DNA from: Lewinellaceae bacterium
GTDB lineage: Bacteria; Bacteroidota; Bacteroidia; Chitinophagales; Saprospiraceae
DNA length: 64,000 bases
Assembly: GCA_020636155.1 (NCBI GenBank)
Contig: JACJYM010000001.1
Span: 62,001 to 126,000 of the forward strand
Direction of reading: 5' to 3'
A program made the position numbers and the translations under genes. The notes beneath the pieces are model-generated. The model saw only the letters and a list, made by a program, of their open reading frames with translations. It searched no databases and was not told the origin of the DNA. This document shows, one piece after another, positions 54,438 through 63,866 of the stretch. How positions within the stretch are numbered: position 1 is the stretch's first letter; each line of letters starts with the position of its first letter.

Positions 54438-55071
54438 TAGAGAGGATAAAATATCATGTAGAAATGACCAAAATGTGCTGGTACTATTCGCCAAGACACC
54501 TCAAAAAGGAAATGTCAAAACAAGAATAGCAAAGACTCATGGAATAGATATGGCTTTTGATGTCTACGTCCAACTTCTTTCCCAAGCCATGAAGACTATT
54601 AATTGTGTAAACGATATTGTTAAGCAGCTATATTACACTCCCCTACCATTTGATCAAGAGTACCTATTTACAGATTTTGATGCCTTGAAAATGCAAGAAG
54701 GAACAGATCTGGGTAATAGAATGTCCAATGTGTTTAGAAACGAATGTATCCACAACAGCCATGTGGTACTCATAGGAAGTGACGTTCCTGAAATTAGCCC
54801 CGAAATTATCCACCAAGCCTTTTATTCATTATCAAACCATGATGTCGTGCTGGGACCGAGTATGGATGGTGGTTACTACCTCATTGGCATGAAACAACAT
54901 CACCCTAGCCTTTTTGAAAATATTCACTGGAGTACAGAGCAAGTACTGATAGAAACGATCGAAAAAATAGAAAAAATAGGCTTAACATTCAACTTAGTTG
55001 ATCCTCTGAATGATATTGACGAATTCTTGGATTGGGAAAATTTTCTCATTTCTAATCCTAATATCATTTAA
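54403..55071 (+). CDS. TIGR04282/DUF2064 family glycosyltransferase
   Basis: A protein of about 222 residues with a GT-A-like fold. Family signs are VLVLFAKTPQKGNVKTRIAK, GTDLGNRMSNVFRN, VVLIGSDVPEISPEIIHQAF and GPSMDGGYYLIGMK. TIGR04282 proteins were named for arsenosugar biosynthesis, but most have no proven substrate. The start is uncertain: the ATG at 54403 overlaps the adaptor gene by 35 nt, a GTG lies upstream (54391), and a shorter start just before VLVLFAK is possible. Confidence 0.85.
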   Translation: MSLKRKRRKIISREDKISCRNDQNVLVLFAKTPQKGNVKTRIAKTHGIDMAFDVYVQLLSQAMKTINCVNDIVKQLYYTPLPFDQEYLFTDFDALKMQEGTDLGNRMSNVFRNECIHNSHVVLIGSDVPEISPEIIHQAFYSLSNHDVVLGPSMDGGYYLIGMKQHHPSLFENIHWSTEQVLIETIEKIEKIGLTFNLVDPLNDIDEFLDWENFLISNPNII

Positions 55072-55134
55072 AATACTGGTTTATCCCCATTAAAAATCAG
55101 GGTAAACACTCATAAATACATTTTTACCATCCAC

Positions 55135-55142
55135 TATATTTG
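55135..55142 (+). promoter_or_regulatory. Promoter -7 box of the DUF1800-DUF1501 operon
   Basis: TATATTTG, 97 nt before the start codon of the DUF1800 gene. The -33 element is not clear. Confidence 0.5.
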
Positions 55143-55239
55143 CATATCTATATTTCATAGTTTATTTCAAAATCAATATTAACTATTGAAATATAAAATC
55201 GTAAAAGTTTTTTATTTTACTTTAAAAAAACCTCTTTAA

Positions 55240-57027
55240 ATGAATAGGATTTTAGTTCTGATGCTGCTTTCTTTCATATACTTTAAGGGATTTACACAGT
55301 ATACTGACTACATTGGAGCAGGCCATACAGCGAATATTACGATTAGCTCTAGCAGCAATAATCCAGAATCTCCAGCTGAAAATTTACTAAACGGCGAAGG
55401 ATTAGACAATAAATACTTTGAAGCCTCTCGATTTTTGAGTCAGGCAACTATGGGGTATGAAAAATACCATGTAGATAGCCTATTAGACCTTCAATTTGAA
55501 AGTTGGATAGATAGCCAATTCACTAAAAATACTACATTGTTATTACCACGGCTAGAAGAAATATGGGATGAAGAAGTTGCAGTCCGCACAGCCAATGGAG
55601 AGACTGAACTTTATGGTCCTTTTTCTGCCCATTTTAGTTATGCTTGGTGGGATGTTAATATGGAAAACGAGGATTTACTAAGACATAGAGTCGCTTATGC
55701 CTTGAGTCAAATATTTGTGATTTCCAGATTTTCGGAACTTACAGATTATGGCAGAGGTATGGCCAGCTTCTATGATGTATTACTTGAAAATGCTTTTGGA
55801 AATTATCAAGACCTACTGATTGATGTAAGCTTGCACCCATGTATGGGATATTACCTGAGCCATCTAAATAATCCAAAAGAAAATCTAGAGGAAAATATCC
55901 ATCCGGATGAAAATTATGCCAGGGAAATAATGCAACTATTCACCATCGGTCTTAACCAACTCAATATGGATGGAACAGAAATTCTCGATTCGGATGGAAA
56001 TCCCATCCCTACGTATGACAACAATGATATTAAGGAACTCGCCAAGGTCTTTACGGGACTTGGAGCTGGAGATATTGAAGATTACGTCGATTGGACAGAT
56101 TCTCCATTTTTTGGATTAGAATTTTGGGGAACGAAAAAAACGACTCCAATGATCATGTATCAGGACTACCACGACACCAATGCAAAAACCCTCATCAATA
56201 ATTTTGCAATTCCTGCTGGACAAGACGGAATGACTGATATTACGATGGCCATAGAAAACTTAATGAACCACCCAAACATTGCTCCATTTGTTTCCTATAG
56301 GCTTATACAACGATTAGTTACTTCTAATCCAACTATTGAATATGTTCAAAGAGTTTCAGATGTTTTTACTGATAACGGGTCAGGTGTCAAGGGGGATATG
56401 AAAGCCGTAATTAAAGCCATTCTACTCGATGAAGAAGCTCGATCCACGCTGGCGATGGAAGACCCTTTTAATGGAAAATTGCAAGAACCTTTTTTGAGAT
56501 ATTCACAATTTGCCCGATGGATACCAAAAATTAGTAATGAGAACCGTTATTGGAACATAGGCTTCCAGTTTTATGATGAAACCAAGCAACATGTGCTTTC
56601 ATCGCCCACCGTTTTTAATTTTTACACTTATGATTATCAACCCATTGGAGAAATAAGTGACAATGGATTGGTCGCACCTGAATTCAAATTACACAATACG
56701 GCGACCTCTGTGGGTTACATTAACTCCACCTATTATTGGTTATTTTGGAACTCACTAATGTACAGTTGGATTCCGAATGACTATCTCAATACCGATGTTT
56801 CATTAAACACTGCAGACTTAGAATCGATATCAGAACATGAAGAAATATTAATTAACGAATTGGATCGACATTTAACTCATGGACAAATGACAGAGGTAAC
56901 AAGAGGAATCCTGCGAAATGCATTGGCTCAATTAAAATGGGACTGGAATGATGAATGGAAATATTATAGAGCAAGAATAGCTCTCTATCTTACTTTGAAT
57001 TCACCTGACTATAATATTTCTAAATAA
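55240..57027 (+). CDS. DUF1800 domain-containing secreted protein
   Basis: A 595-residue protein with a signal peptide (about 1-20, IYFKGFTQY). The DUF1800 family is recognised by ASRFLSQATMGYE, WWDVNMENEDLLRHRVAYALSQIFVIS, DENYAREIMQLFTIGLNQLN and NHPNIAPFVSYRLIQRLVTSNP. Function unknown; such proteins are almost always encoded next to a DUF1501 protein, as here (15 nt downstream). Confidence 0.92.
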   Translation: MNRILVLMLLSFIYFKGFTQYTDYIGAGHTANITISSSSNNPESPAENLLNGEGLDNKYFEASRFLSQATMGYEKYHVDSLLDLQFESWIDSQFTKNTTLLLPRLEEIWDEEVAVRTANGETELYGPFSAHFSYAWWDVNMENEDLLRHRVAYALSQIFVISRFSELTDYGRGMASFYDVLLENAFGNYQDLLIDVSLHPCMGYYLSHLNNPKENLEENIHPDENYAREIMQLFTIGLNQLNMDGTEILDSDGNPIPTYDNNDIKELAKVFTGLGAGDIEDYVDWTDSPFFGLEFWGTKKTTPMIMYQDYHDTNAKTLINNFAIPAGQDGMTDITMAIENLMNHPNIAPFVSYRLIQRLVTSNPTIEYVQRVSDVFTDNGSGVKGDMKAVIKAILLDEEARSTLAMEDPFNGKLQEPFLRYSQFARWIPKISNENRYWNIGFQFYDETKQHVLSSPTVFNFYTYDYQPIGEISDNGLVAPEFKLHNTATSVGYINSTYYWLFWNSLMYSWIPNDYLNTDVSLNTADLESISEHEEILINELDRHLTHGQMTEVTRGILRNALAQLKWDWNDEWKYYRARIALYLTLNSPDYNISK

Positions 57028-57042
57028 ATTAAATAAACGGTT

Positions 57043-58467
57043 ATGAAACATATTAATTCTAGAAGAAAATTCATCAAACAATTCAGTTGTGCTTCAGTTG
57101 GTTATGCGACTATGTATTCATCACTCATCAACCTCAAAGCCATGGCGGCCTCTTCAATTTTCAATACCAGCACGATCGATTGCGGCGGTTATAAAGCATT
57201 GGTTTGCATATTATTATCAGGTGGCAATGATTCATTTAACATGTTGATACCCAAAGGTGATAATGAGTATCAAGAATACTTGACAACCCGTTCTTCATCC
57301 ATCGCGATTCCAAAATCCGAAATTCTCGAAATAAGTACCTCCAATCAAGGAGGCAAAATACTGGGCATACATCCTTCATTGGTGAATATAAAAAATCTCT
57401 ATGATCAAGGAAAAGTCTGCTTCATTTCTAATATAGGCTCGCTGGTAGAGCCGATTACTAACAAAACTGATTTCTACAATGATGTATATAATGTCCCTCT
57501 CGGATTATTTTCTCATGCAGACCAAATCATGCATTGGCAAACGAGTATTCCTCAAATGAGAAGTGGAATCGGCTGGGGTGGAAAAGTCGCCGATTTATTA
57601 GGTTCTTGTAATTCAAACCAGAATATTTCAATGAATATCTCGCTAGCCGGCACCAATATATTTCAGACAGGTAATAACACGGTAGAATATGCCATCGACC
57701 CATATTATGGAAGTAAAAGTATCATTGGACTGGGAAATCCAGAATGGCTAGTCGAATCTGTTAGGTCGCAGGCGCTTAATTCAATGATAGATACGACCTA
57801 TCAAGACATGTTTAAAAAGACGTTTATAAATACTATTAAGTCCTCGCGAGATGGTCAGATACAATTTGACGCGGCTTTAGGTAATATTAATCCATTCAGT
57901 GTTACTTTTTCTGATAATGGCTTAAGTAAATCTTTCGAAATGATTGCAAAAACAATTGCTGCTCGAAATGAACTTGAAATGTCACGACAGATATTCTTTA
58001 TCGAATATGGAGGCTGGGATCATCACGATGAAGTCTTGCAATCACAAGAAACAATGTTTACTGAATTGGATAATGCCATGTATGAATTTAATGCAGCACT
58101 AGAAGAACTTTCGATAACCGAGCAATCCAATATTCAAAATGAAGTGGTAAGTTTTACAATGTCAGAATTTGCGAGAACTTTGACAAGCAATGGCAATGGC
58201 ACTGATCATGCATGGGGTGGAAATGTTTTAGTCCTCGGAGGCCCAGTCAATGGTGGTCAAGTACATGGTACGTATCCGTCTTTAGAGCTAGACAGTCCAA
58301 TAGAGATTGGGGGTGGCGTGCTTATTCCTCAATTTTCCATTGATGAATATTTTGCAGAATTAGCCTTATGGTTTGGTGTTTCCCAATCAGAGCTCGTTAC
58401 CATATTTCCAAATATTAATAACTTCTATTCGGGTACAGGGAATCCTATTAATTTCTTAACAATTTAA
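57043..58467 (+). CDS. DUF1501 domain-containing protein
   Basis: A 474-residue protein with a twin-arginine-like N-terminus (SRRKFIKQFS) followed by a hydrophobic stretch, so it may be exported folded. DUF1501 features are LLSGGNDSFNMLIP near the N-terminus, GIHPSLVNIKNLYDQGKV, FIEYGGWDHHDE and SEFARTLTSNGNGTDHAWGG, the latter resembling metal-binding sulfatase/phosphatase-fold motifs. Partner of the DUF1800 protein upstream; the pair's activity is not established. Confidence 0.92.
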   Translation: MKHINSRRKFIKQFSCASVGYATMYSSLINLKAMAASSIFNTSTIDCGGYKALVCILLSGGNDSFNMLIPKGDNEYQEYLTTRSSSIAIPKSEILEISTSNQGGKILGIHPSLVNIKNLYDQGKVCFISNIGSLVEPITNKTDFYNDVYNVPLGLFSHADQIMHWQTSIPQMRSGIGWGGKVADLLGSCNSNQNISMNISLAGTNIFQTGNNTVEYAIDPYYGSKSIIGLGNPEWLVESVRSQALNSMIDTTYQDMFKKTFINTIKSSRDGQIQFDAALGNINPFSVTFSDNGLSKSFEMIAKTIAARNELEMSRQIFFIEYGGWDHHDEVLQSQETMFTELDNAMYEFNAALEELSITEQSNIQNEVVSFTMSEFARTLTSNGNGTDHAWGGNVLVLGGPVNGGQVHGTYPSLELDSPIEIGGGVLIPQFSIDEYFAELALWFGVSQSELVTIFPNINNFYSGTGNPINFLTI

Positions 58468-58485
58468 ACCCACAAAAAGAATAAC

Positions 58486-59487
58486 ATGAAAACCTTTAAT
58501 ACGCTAATAATTATTATTACATTTTACAATACAGTTTTGAGTCAATTATCTCCCAACCGGCATAATACCTCCTACACCGATGCGTGGGTATCATGCAGCG
58601 AAAGTGCAAATCCTAACGATATCAGAGGCAATTCTCATTGGTTGATGATGGATCTCAACTTTATCTATACTCTCGGTGAGCTAAGAATTTGGAATTACAA
58701 TGACCCCGAGCATTCGGATTATGGATTTCAGGAATTGGCGATAGATGTGTCCGAGGATGGTATCCACTGGACAGAAATCGACACGATTGTGCTAGAACAG
58801 GCACAGGGATCCTCTTTTTACGAAGGCCAAACGTATAGCAGTTTAAACGAGATAGAGGCACGATATTTACTTTTTACAGGAATCAGTAATTTCAATGGCA
58901 ATTGTTACGGCCTATCTGAGTTAAAAATAAATATTGGAAATTCTTCATTGCCTATTGAGTTAGTAAGCTTTTCGGCAGATTGTAAAGACGAAAAGATATT
59001 ATTAAATTGGGTCACAACCAATGAAGTGAATTCAAGCCATTACGACATTTACGGAAGTAGTGATGGAAAGATTTGGACAAAAGTTTCCAACATTAATAGC
59101 AATAATGGCAAAAACATAAATGAATATCAATTCTTAGTGGATGAATTCAATTTTGAATATTTTTATATAGAAAATCACGACATCGATGGCAGTTCTCAAA
59201 AAAGTAAAATTATCAGTAAAAATTGCAATTCTGATATAAATATATCTGTACAGCCAAATCCTTTCACTGATCAGGTTGTCTTGATATTGGACAAGTCTAA
59301 CAATGTCGAATCCTTGGACTGGAAAATGTATAACACCACTGGTCATAAAATTGCAGAAGGTACCGTCAGCACGATAAATAATCAGACTACTTTTCCAATA
59401 AATATGAACACCTATCCTTCAGGAGAATATTTTTTAGATGTCAATTCACTTGAAAGTACAAAAACGTTTAAATTAACTAAATTATAA
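58486..59487 (+). CDS. T9SS cargo with discoidin-like domain
   Basis: A 333-residue secreted protein. After a signal peptide (about 1-19, TVLSQ) comes a discoidin/F5-8C-like beta sandwich (about 20-155: YTLGELRIWNYNDPEHSDYGFQ split across WLMMDLNF and the following strands, ending CYGLSELKIN). An Ig/FnIII-like domain follows (LPIELVSFSADCKDEKILLNW), then a T9SS type A sorting domain (about 255-333, VQPNPFTDQ). Third gene of the DUF1800-DUF1501 operon, 18 nt after DUF1501. Possibly the surface carbohydrate-binding component. Confidence 0.85.
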   Translation: MKTFNTLIIIITFYNTVLSQLSPNRHNTSYTDAWVSCSESANPNDIRGNSHWLMMDLNFIYTLGELRIWNYNDPEHSDYGFQELAIDVSEDGIHWTEIDTIVLEQAQGSSFYEGQTYSSLNEIEARYLLFTGISNFNGNCYGLSELKINIGNSSLPIELVSFSADCKDEKILLNWVTTNEVNSSHYDIYGSSDGKIWTKVSNINSNNGKNINEYQFLVDEFNFEYFYIENHDIDGSSQKSKIISKNCNSDINISVQPNPFTDQVVLILDKSNNVESLDWKMYNTTGHKIAEGTVSTINNQTTFPINMNTYPSGEYFLDVNSLESTKTFKLTKL

Positions 59488-59586
59488 AGAGGTAAAATAA
59501 AAATATTTTAATATATATAATTTTTATAAATTGTATTAATATGATTTACAATATATTAATAGAAAATATTCATGTAAACCGCATCT

Positions 59587-60579
59587 CTAATATCTCAGCA
59601 TAAGTCTTTCTGGCAATTCGTTGTTTATGGCATTTTGATAATCTTGATGTGAACAAGGAATACATTTTCCATTCGTCGCTTTAAACCACCAACGATGGGT
59701 GAGTTTATTTTGATAAAAAGTGAATTCGTGTTCCTCATCAGTTCCATTCACGACGAATTCCTGATACTCCTTTGACTTCATAGGATGATCCGATATTTTC
59801 AAACTTATGCCTTCCAATAAATACCAAATAGCTTCAGACATAATGATGCTTTCTTGAATAGATGCACTTTCCTCTATATTTTCGGTATTAAATATCACGG
59901 CTTTCAACTCAGATGCTTCACCTACGTATCGAGCCACTTGGCACAATTCCTCGGCATTCAGCCCTGTAGGAAGACTTTCTTTGCATGCCAATACTTCATT
60001 TCTCCTCATCACATTCATATCAACGTATGCTACATTTGATTCTCTTAACATCGGTTCGACTAAGTGAGCCTGAGTACGTATCTGACCTAGAGATAATGAA
60101 TTTACAGAAAATTCTGAATCAGATACAACATTTAAATCGACGAGATGTCTTTGAAATCCAAAAAACATGGCATATTCTTGATCCAATAATTCGCTTTTTA
60201 CTTGATTACTTATCACAGAAAGCATGTTGGAATGACAAATATTTTCTAAATAAGCTTGAACCTTCAGACAAAGCTCAACTTCTGCACCTATAATCACAGG
60301 GACAATACCAGAATCTATCAATTCAACAATGATTTGAAGGATAAATTCTGAGTTCTTTTTTCTCACATCACCAATGTCAACAATGGAAAGATCACTAAAA
60401 TGATTTTTAAATCTATTTAAATCAATTCTAATTTTATCACCAAAGTCTTTATCCACCACCACAAATGCTACCTTTGCATTCAGAAGTTCGGGAAAATCTC
60501 TTTCAGTTTCGAATCTAGCATCGAAAAAGTTAGATTTCTCAAATTTTGTATTCAATGGGCTCAACCAATTTTGAAGCAT
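59587..60579 (-). CDS. Arginase/formimidoylglutamase-fold protein, probably without metal site
   Basis: A 330-residue protein that follows the ureohydrolase layout of Bacteroidota arginase-like proteins (VPVIIGAEVELCLKVQAYL; VAYVDMNVMRRNEV; GLNAEELCQVARYVGEA). The metal-binding GGxH, DAHxD and DxDxxDP motifs of true arginases are replaced: IGAEVEL has no His, VDMNVMRRNEV keeps only one Asp, and no DAHxD is seen. It is probably a pseudoenzyme or has another role. The C-terminal 60 residues (HRWWFKATNGKCIPCSHQDY) appear to be an added segment. Divergent from the dehydrogenase gene. Confidence 0.65.
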   Translation of the reverse strand: MLQNWLSPLNTKFEKSNFFDARFETERDFPELLNAKVAFVVVDKDFGDKIRIDLNRFKNHFSDLSIVDIGDVRKKNSEFILQIIVELIDSGIVPVIIGAEVELCLKVQAYLENICHSNMLSVISNQVKSELLDQEYAMFFGFQRHLVDLNVVSDSEFSVNSLSLGQIRTQAHLVEPMLRESNVAYVDMNVMRRNEVLACKESLPTGLNAEELCQVARYVGEASELKAVIFNTENIEESASIQESIIMSEAIWYLLEGISLKISDHPMKSKEYQEFVVNGTDEEHEFTFYQNKLTHRWWFKATNGKCIPCSHQDYQNAINNELPERLMLRY

Positions 60580-60595
60580 TATATTAAATTTTTTA

Positions 60596-60603
60596 CAAAT
60601 ATA
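60596..60603 (-). promoter_or_regulatory. Promoter -7 box of the arginase-fold gene
   Basis: TATATTTG on the minus strand, 16 nt before the ATG at 60579, in the 50-bp divergent gap. No TTG at -33. Confidence 0.5.
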
Positions 60604-60629
60604 TAAAACTTAGATTAAAAGCATTATAG

Positions 60630-61880
60630 ATGGAAAATAATGATTTAAAAATTAACGAAAAACTTGAAAAATATAAAAACACCGAACCCGAAATAGTTTT
60701 TGAATGGAACGACACAGAGACTGATGCAAGAGGTTGGATAGTTATTAATTCTCTCAAAAATGGTGCGGCCGGAGGTGGAACTAGAATGAGAAAGGGACTG
60801 ACCAAAGATGAAGTCGTATCATTGGCTAAGGTAATGGAAATAAAATTTGGCGTTTGTGGACCCGATATTGGTGGAGCAAAATCAGGAATCGATTTTGACC
60901 CTTCAGACCCAAGAAGAAGGGAAGTTCTAGAACGATGGTTTAAGGCAGTTTTCCCTATTTTAAAAAATTATTATGGAACGGGAGGAGATTTGAATGTAGA
61001 TGAATTAAAAGATGTCATCCCAATTACTGAAGATCTAGGGTTATGGCATCCCCAAGAAGGAATTGTAAATGGTCATTTCCACTATAACAAAGGAGATAAA
61101 ATACATATAGTTGGGCAATTGAGATACGGGTGTGCCAAAATCATCGAAGATCGAAAATATGTCCCGACTTCAAAAGAAAAGTATGCTGTTGCTGACATGA
61201 TTACAGGTTGGGGAGTTTGTGAATCTGTAAGGCATTTTTACAATATTTATCATGGTGAAGATTTAAGAGGAAAACGAGTAATTGTGCAAGGCTGGGGTAA
61301 TGTTGCGAGTGCTGCGGGGTACTATCTTTCTCGATTTGGCTCGATAATTGTAGGTATTATCGATAGAGATGGTGGTATCATTTCAGAAAATGGGTTGAGT
61401 GAATCAGAAGTAGAGTCACTCTTTGTACATAAGAAAGGAAATAGGCTTAATAGTCCTGAAATGCAAAGTTTTGAACATATTAATGAAAAAATATGGGATA
61501 TACCTTGTGACATATTTATACCAGCTGCGTCTTCAAAACTGTTGGAGCGAAGCCAAATGGACAGACTTATAGACAAGGGATGTAAAGTCATTTCTTGTGG
61601 AGCCAATGTTCCTTTCGTCGACGACAAAGTTTTTTTTGGTCCTACTGCAGATTATGTTGATGATAAAATTTCGGTAATTCCGGATTTTGTTGCTAATTGT
61701 GGTATGGCTAGAGTTTTTGCATATTTAATGGATAAAGATGCAAAATTAACAGATGAAGATATATTTACTGATGTTTCAAAATTGATTGAGTCATTTATTG
61801 TGTCACTCTTTCAAAAAAATAATAGTAAACAAATGATAACTAAGCACTCGTTAAGCTTGGTATTAAATAAAATTTTATAA
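60630..61880 (+). CDS. Glu/Leu/Phe/Val dehydrogenase family protein
   Basis: A 416-residue amino-acid dehydrogenase. The N-terminal substrate domain shows KNGAAGGGTRMRKGLTKDEV and GPDIGGAKSGIDFDPSDPRR with the catalytic Lys region; GTGGDLNVDE follows. The Rossmann domain begins near residue 212 with VIVQGWGNVASAAGYYLSRFG, an NAD(P)-binding GxGxxA-type loop. The sequence does not settle whether glutamate or branched amino acids are used. The OmpA-gene promoter overlaps its 3' end. Confidence 0.9.
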   Translation: MENNDLKINEKLEKYKNTEPEIVFEWNDTETDARGWIVINSLKNGAAGGGTRMRKGLTKDEVVSLAKVMEIKFGVCGPDIGGAKSGIDFDPSDPRRREVLERWFKAVFPILKNYYGTGGDLNVDELKDVIPITEDLGLWHPQEGIVNGHFHYNKGDKIHIVGQLRYGCAKIIEDRKYVPTSKEKYAVADMITGWGVCESVRHFYNIYHGEDLRGKRVIVQGWGNVASAAGYYLSRFGSIIVGIIDRDGGIISENGLSESEVESLFVHKKGNRLNSPEMQSFEHINEKIWDIPCDIFIPAASSKLLERSQMDRLIDKGCKVISCGANVPFVDDKVFFGPTADYVDDKISVIPDFVANCGMARVFAYLMDKDAKLTDEDIFTDVSKLIESFIVSLFQKNNSKQMITKHSLSLVLNKIL

Positions 61881-61885
61881 ATTTG
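61857..61885 (+). promoter_or_regulatory. Promoter of the OmpA-family gene
   Basis: TTG (61857-61859), 18 nt, then TAAATTTG (61878-61885): a complete Bacteroidota -33/-7 pair lying across the stop codon of the upstream dehydrogenase gene, 51 nt before the next start. Confidence 0.78.
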
Positions 61886-61936
61886 CATTTTTAATTAAAG
61901 AAGAAACCTAACTTAAGATTTTTAAAAAATAGACCT

Positions 61937-63736
61937 ATGACTAAAAAAATTATTCTCTTAGCTTTTCTTTTTGGGTTCTTTGGAGCTACTGCGTACTCCC
62001 AAGTTTCCGATGAAGCAACTCCTGCGAGTGGCTATCCGGACGATATGACAGTAAATCCGGAGCAAAACAAAAATTGGAGAATGGGACAGTATAAATATTC
62101 AGCCAAGCCGAAAAATGCTTGGGAATTGGGTATTCATTTTGGGCATTACTTCATTGATGGTGATGTTGACACTAGAATTCCAGGCGGATTTGGAGTTGGA
62201 TTACATTTAAGACGTGCTATTAATTATGTATTCTCATTACGTGGAGATTTATTCTATGGCGTTGCCAAAGGTTTAGATCCACAACCATGGACTACACCTA
62301 AAAATGGTGGAGGTCTTTGGGAAAATGTATCCACTTCCGATTTTGGTGGTATTAGTAATGTTTATTCATTATACAATGATTCTCAGGGATGGTTTCCTGC
62401 CTATAGAACTAGATATGTGTATGGTGCATTAGAAGCAGTAGTAAATATTGGAAACATTCTTTTCCATAAAGATAGAAATAAGTGGAACTGGTATGTTACA
62501 ATGGGTATTGGCTTAGACAATAACAATACTAAACTTGATTTATTAGATGGAAATGGTAATTTTTATGGCTCTAATTTAAGAGATCAAGTTGCATGGACTT
62601 CTGATAAATTTAACACCAAAGCAGGAAGAAAAGAAATTAAAAAGTCTCTTGATGCCATTTACGATGGTACATACGAAACTGATGCTTATAAGAAAAAGGG
62701 TATTTTTAGATTTGGAGATGAAACAAACGTACACGTTGTGTGGATAGGATCAATGGGAATATCTAGAAAATTATCTAAAAGAATCAACTTAGGTATTGAA
62801 CATCAAGTAATGGCTACTGATAATGATTATTTGGACGGAATTCTAAACCGTACGGCTTTAGATCAATCAAATAACGTTGATATGGGACATTATACTAATC
62901 TAAGATTAGCGATTAACTTAGGTAGCTTTGATAAGAGAACAGAACCTTTATATTGGTTGAATCCTCTTGATGAAACTCTTAATGATATTGCAGAACTTAA
63001 GCAAAGACCAGTTCTAGATTTGACAGATTCAGATAGTGATGGAATTATCGATATGTTGGATCAAGAAATTGATACTCCTGAAGGGTGCCCTGTTGATACA
63101 AGAGGTGTAACTTTAGATTCAGATGGTGATGGTATTGCAGATTGTAAGGATAAAGAGCCTTATTCGCCTCCAGGATATGATGTAGATACTTATGGTGTGG
63201 CTTCAGTCCCTTGTTGTATGTCAGAAGATGATATCAACCGAGTGGTAGATTCCAGAGCAGGTGCTCTTATCGATAAAGCATCAAGTGATTGTGGAAAATG
63301 GTATTTACCAATGATACACTTTGATCTTGACAAATATAATATTAAACCTGAGTATTATGGTCACTTACACCACGTGGCTAACGTAATGCAACTTTGCCCT
63401 AATCTTTGTGTAGCAGTTGTAGGAAATACGGATGTACGAGCAAGTAATGATTATAATAATATGTTGTCATACAATAGATCTCAAGCCGCAATCGATTATC
63501 TAGTTGCAAACTATGGTATCGACAGAAGTAGATTTAAATTAATGTATGGAGGAGAAGAAAAACCACTTATTCCTGCATCTAGAAAAGAATCTGAGCATTA
63601 TATGAATAGAAGAGTTGAATTTAGAGTGTGTGATTCAAATGATTATGATATGGCTAAACCAGAAGGTGGAAATGCTGGATCAGGCGTAAAATCTACAGGT
63701 TCTTCATTCAGTGGAAATAAAAATTCAGGATTCTAA
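61937..63736 (+). CDS. OmpA-family outer-membrane protein with calcium-binding type 3 repeats
   Basis: A 599-residue protein. A signal peptide (about 1-22, ATAYSQ) is followed by a large N-terminal beta-barrel (about 50-345), then thrombospondin type 3-like repeats (about 358-415: DSDSDGIIDMLDQEIDTPEG and DSDGDGIADCKDKEP). The C-terminal OmpA peptidoglycan-binding domain (about 455-580) shows HFDLDKYNIKPEYYGHLHHV, VVGNTDVRASNDYNN, LSYNRSQAAIDYL and MNRRVEFRVCD. The tail is Gly/Ser-rich. It links outer membrane and peptidoglycan. It has its own promoter and terminator. Confidence 0.94.
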   Translation: MTKKIILLAFLFGFFGATAYSQVSDEATPASGYPDDMTVNPEQNKNWRMGQYKYSAKPKNAWELGIHFGHYFIDGDVDTRIPGGFGVGLHLRRAINYVFSLRGDLFYGVAKGLDPQPWTTPKNGGGLWENVSTSDFGGISNVYSLYNDSQGWFPAYRTRYVYGALEAVVNIGNILFHKDRNKWNWYVTMGIGLDNNNTKLDLLDGNGNFYGSNLRDQVAWTSDKFNTKAGRKEIKKSLDAIYDGTYETDAYKKKGIFRFGDETNVHVVWIGSMGISRKLSKRINLGIEHQVMATDNDYLDGILNRTALDQSNNVDMGHYTNLRLAINLGSFDKRTEPLYWLNPLDETLNDIAELKQRPVLDLTDSDSDGIIDMLDQEIDTPEGCPVDTRGVTLDSDGDGIADCKDKEPYSPPGYDVDTYGVASVPCCMSEDDINRVVDSRAGALIDKASSDCGKWYLPMIHFDLDKYNIKPEYYGHLHHVANVMQLCPNLCVAVVGNTDVRASNDYNNMLSYNRSQAAIDYLVANYGIDRSRFKLMYGGEEKPLIPASRKESEHYMNRRVEFRVCDSNDYDMAKPEGGNAGSGVKSTGSSFSGNKNSGF

Positions 63737-63772
63737 TCCTAATATATTTCGAAAAACAAATTGAAAACGAAG

Positions 63773-63798
63773 GGGCTCAAGGTGACTTGAGCCCTTTT
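63773..63798 (+). terminator. Terminator of the OmpA-family gene
   Basis: GGGCTCAA, a 6-nt loop, TTGAGCCC, then TTTT, about 36 nt past the stop codon. Confidence 0.9.
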
Positions 63799-63843
63799 CA
63801 TTTTATAATATCACATTCTAATCCATATTTTACACTAATATTT

Positions 63844-63851
63844 TAACTTTG
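63844..63851 (+). promoter_or_regulatory. Promoter -7 box of the terC-like gene
   Basis: TAACTTTG matches TAnnTTTG and lies 15 nt before the ATG at 63867. The -33 TTG is missing. Confidence 0.55.
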
Positions 63852-63866
63852 CCTAAAATATAATAA

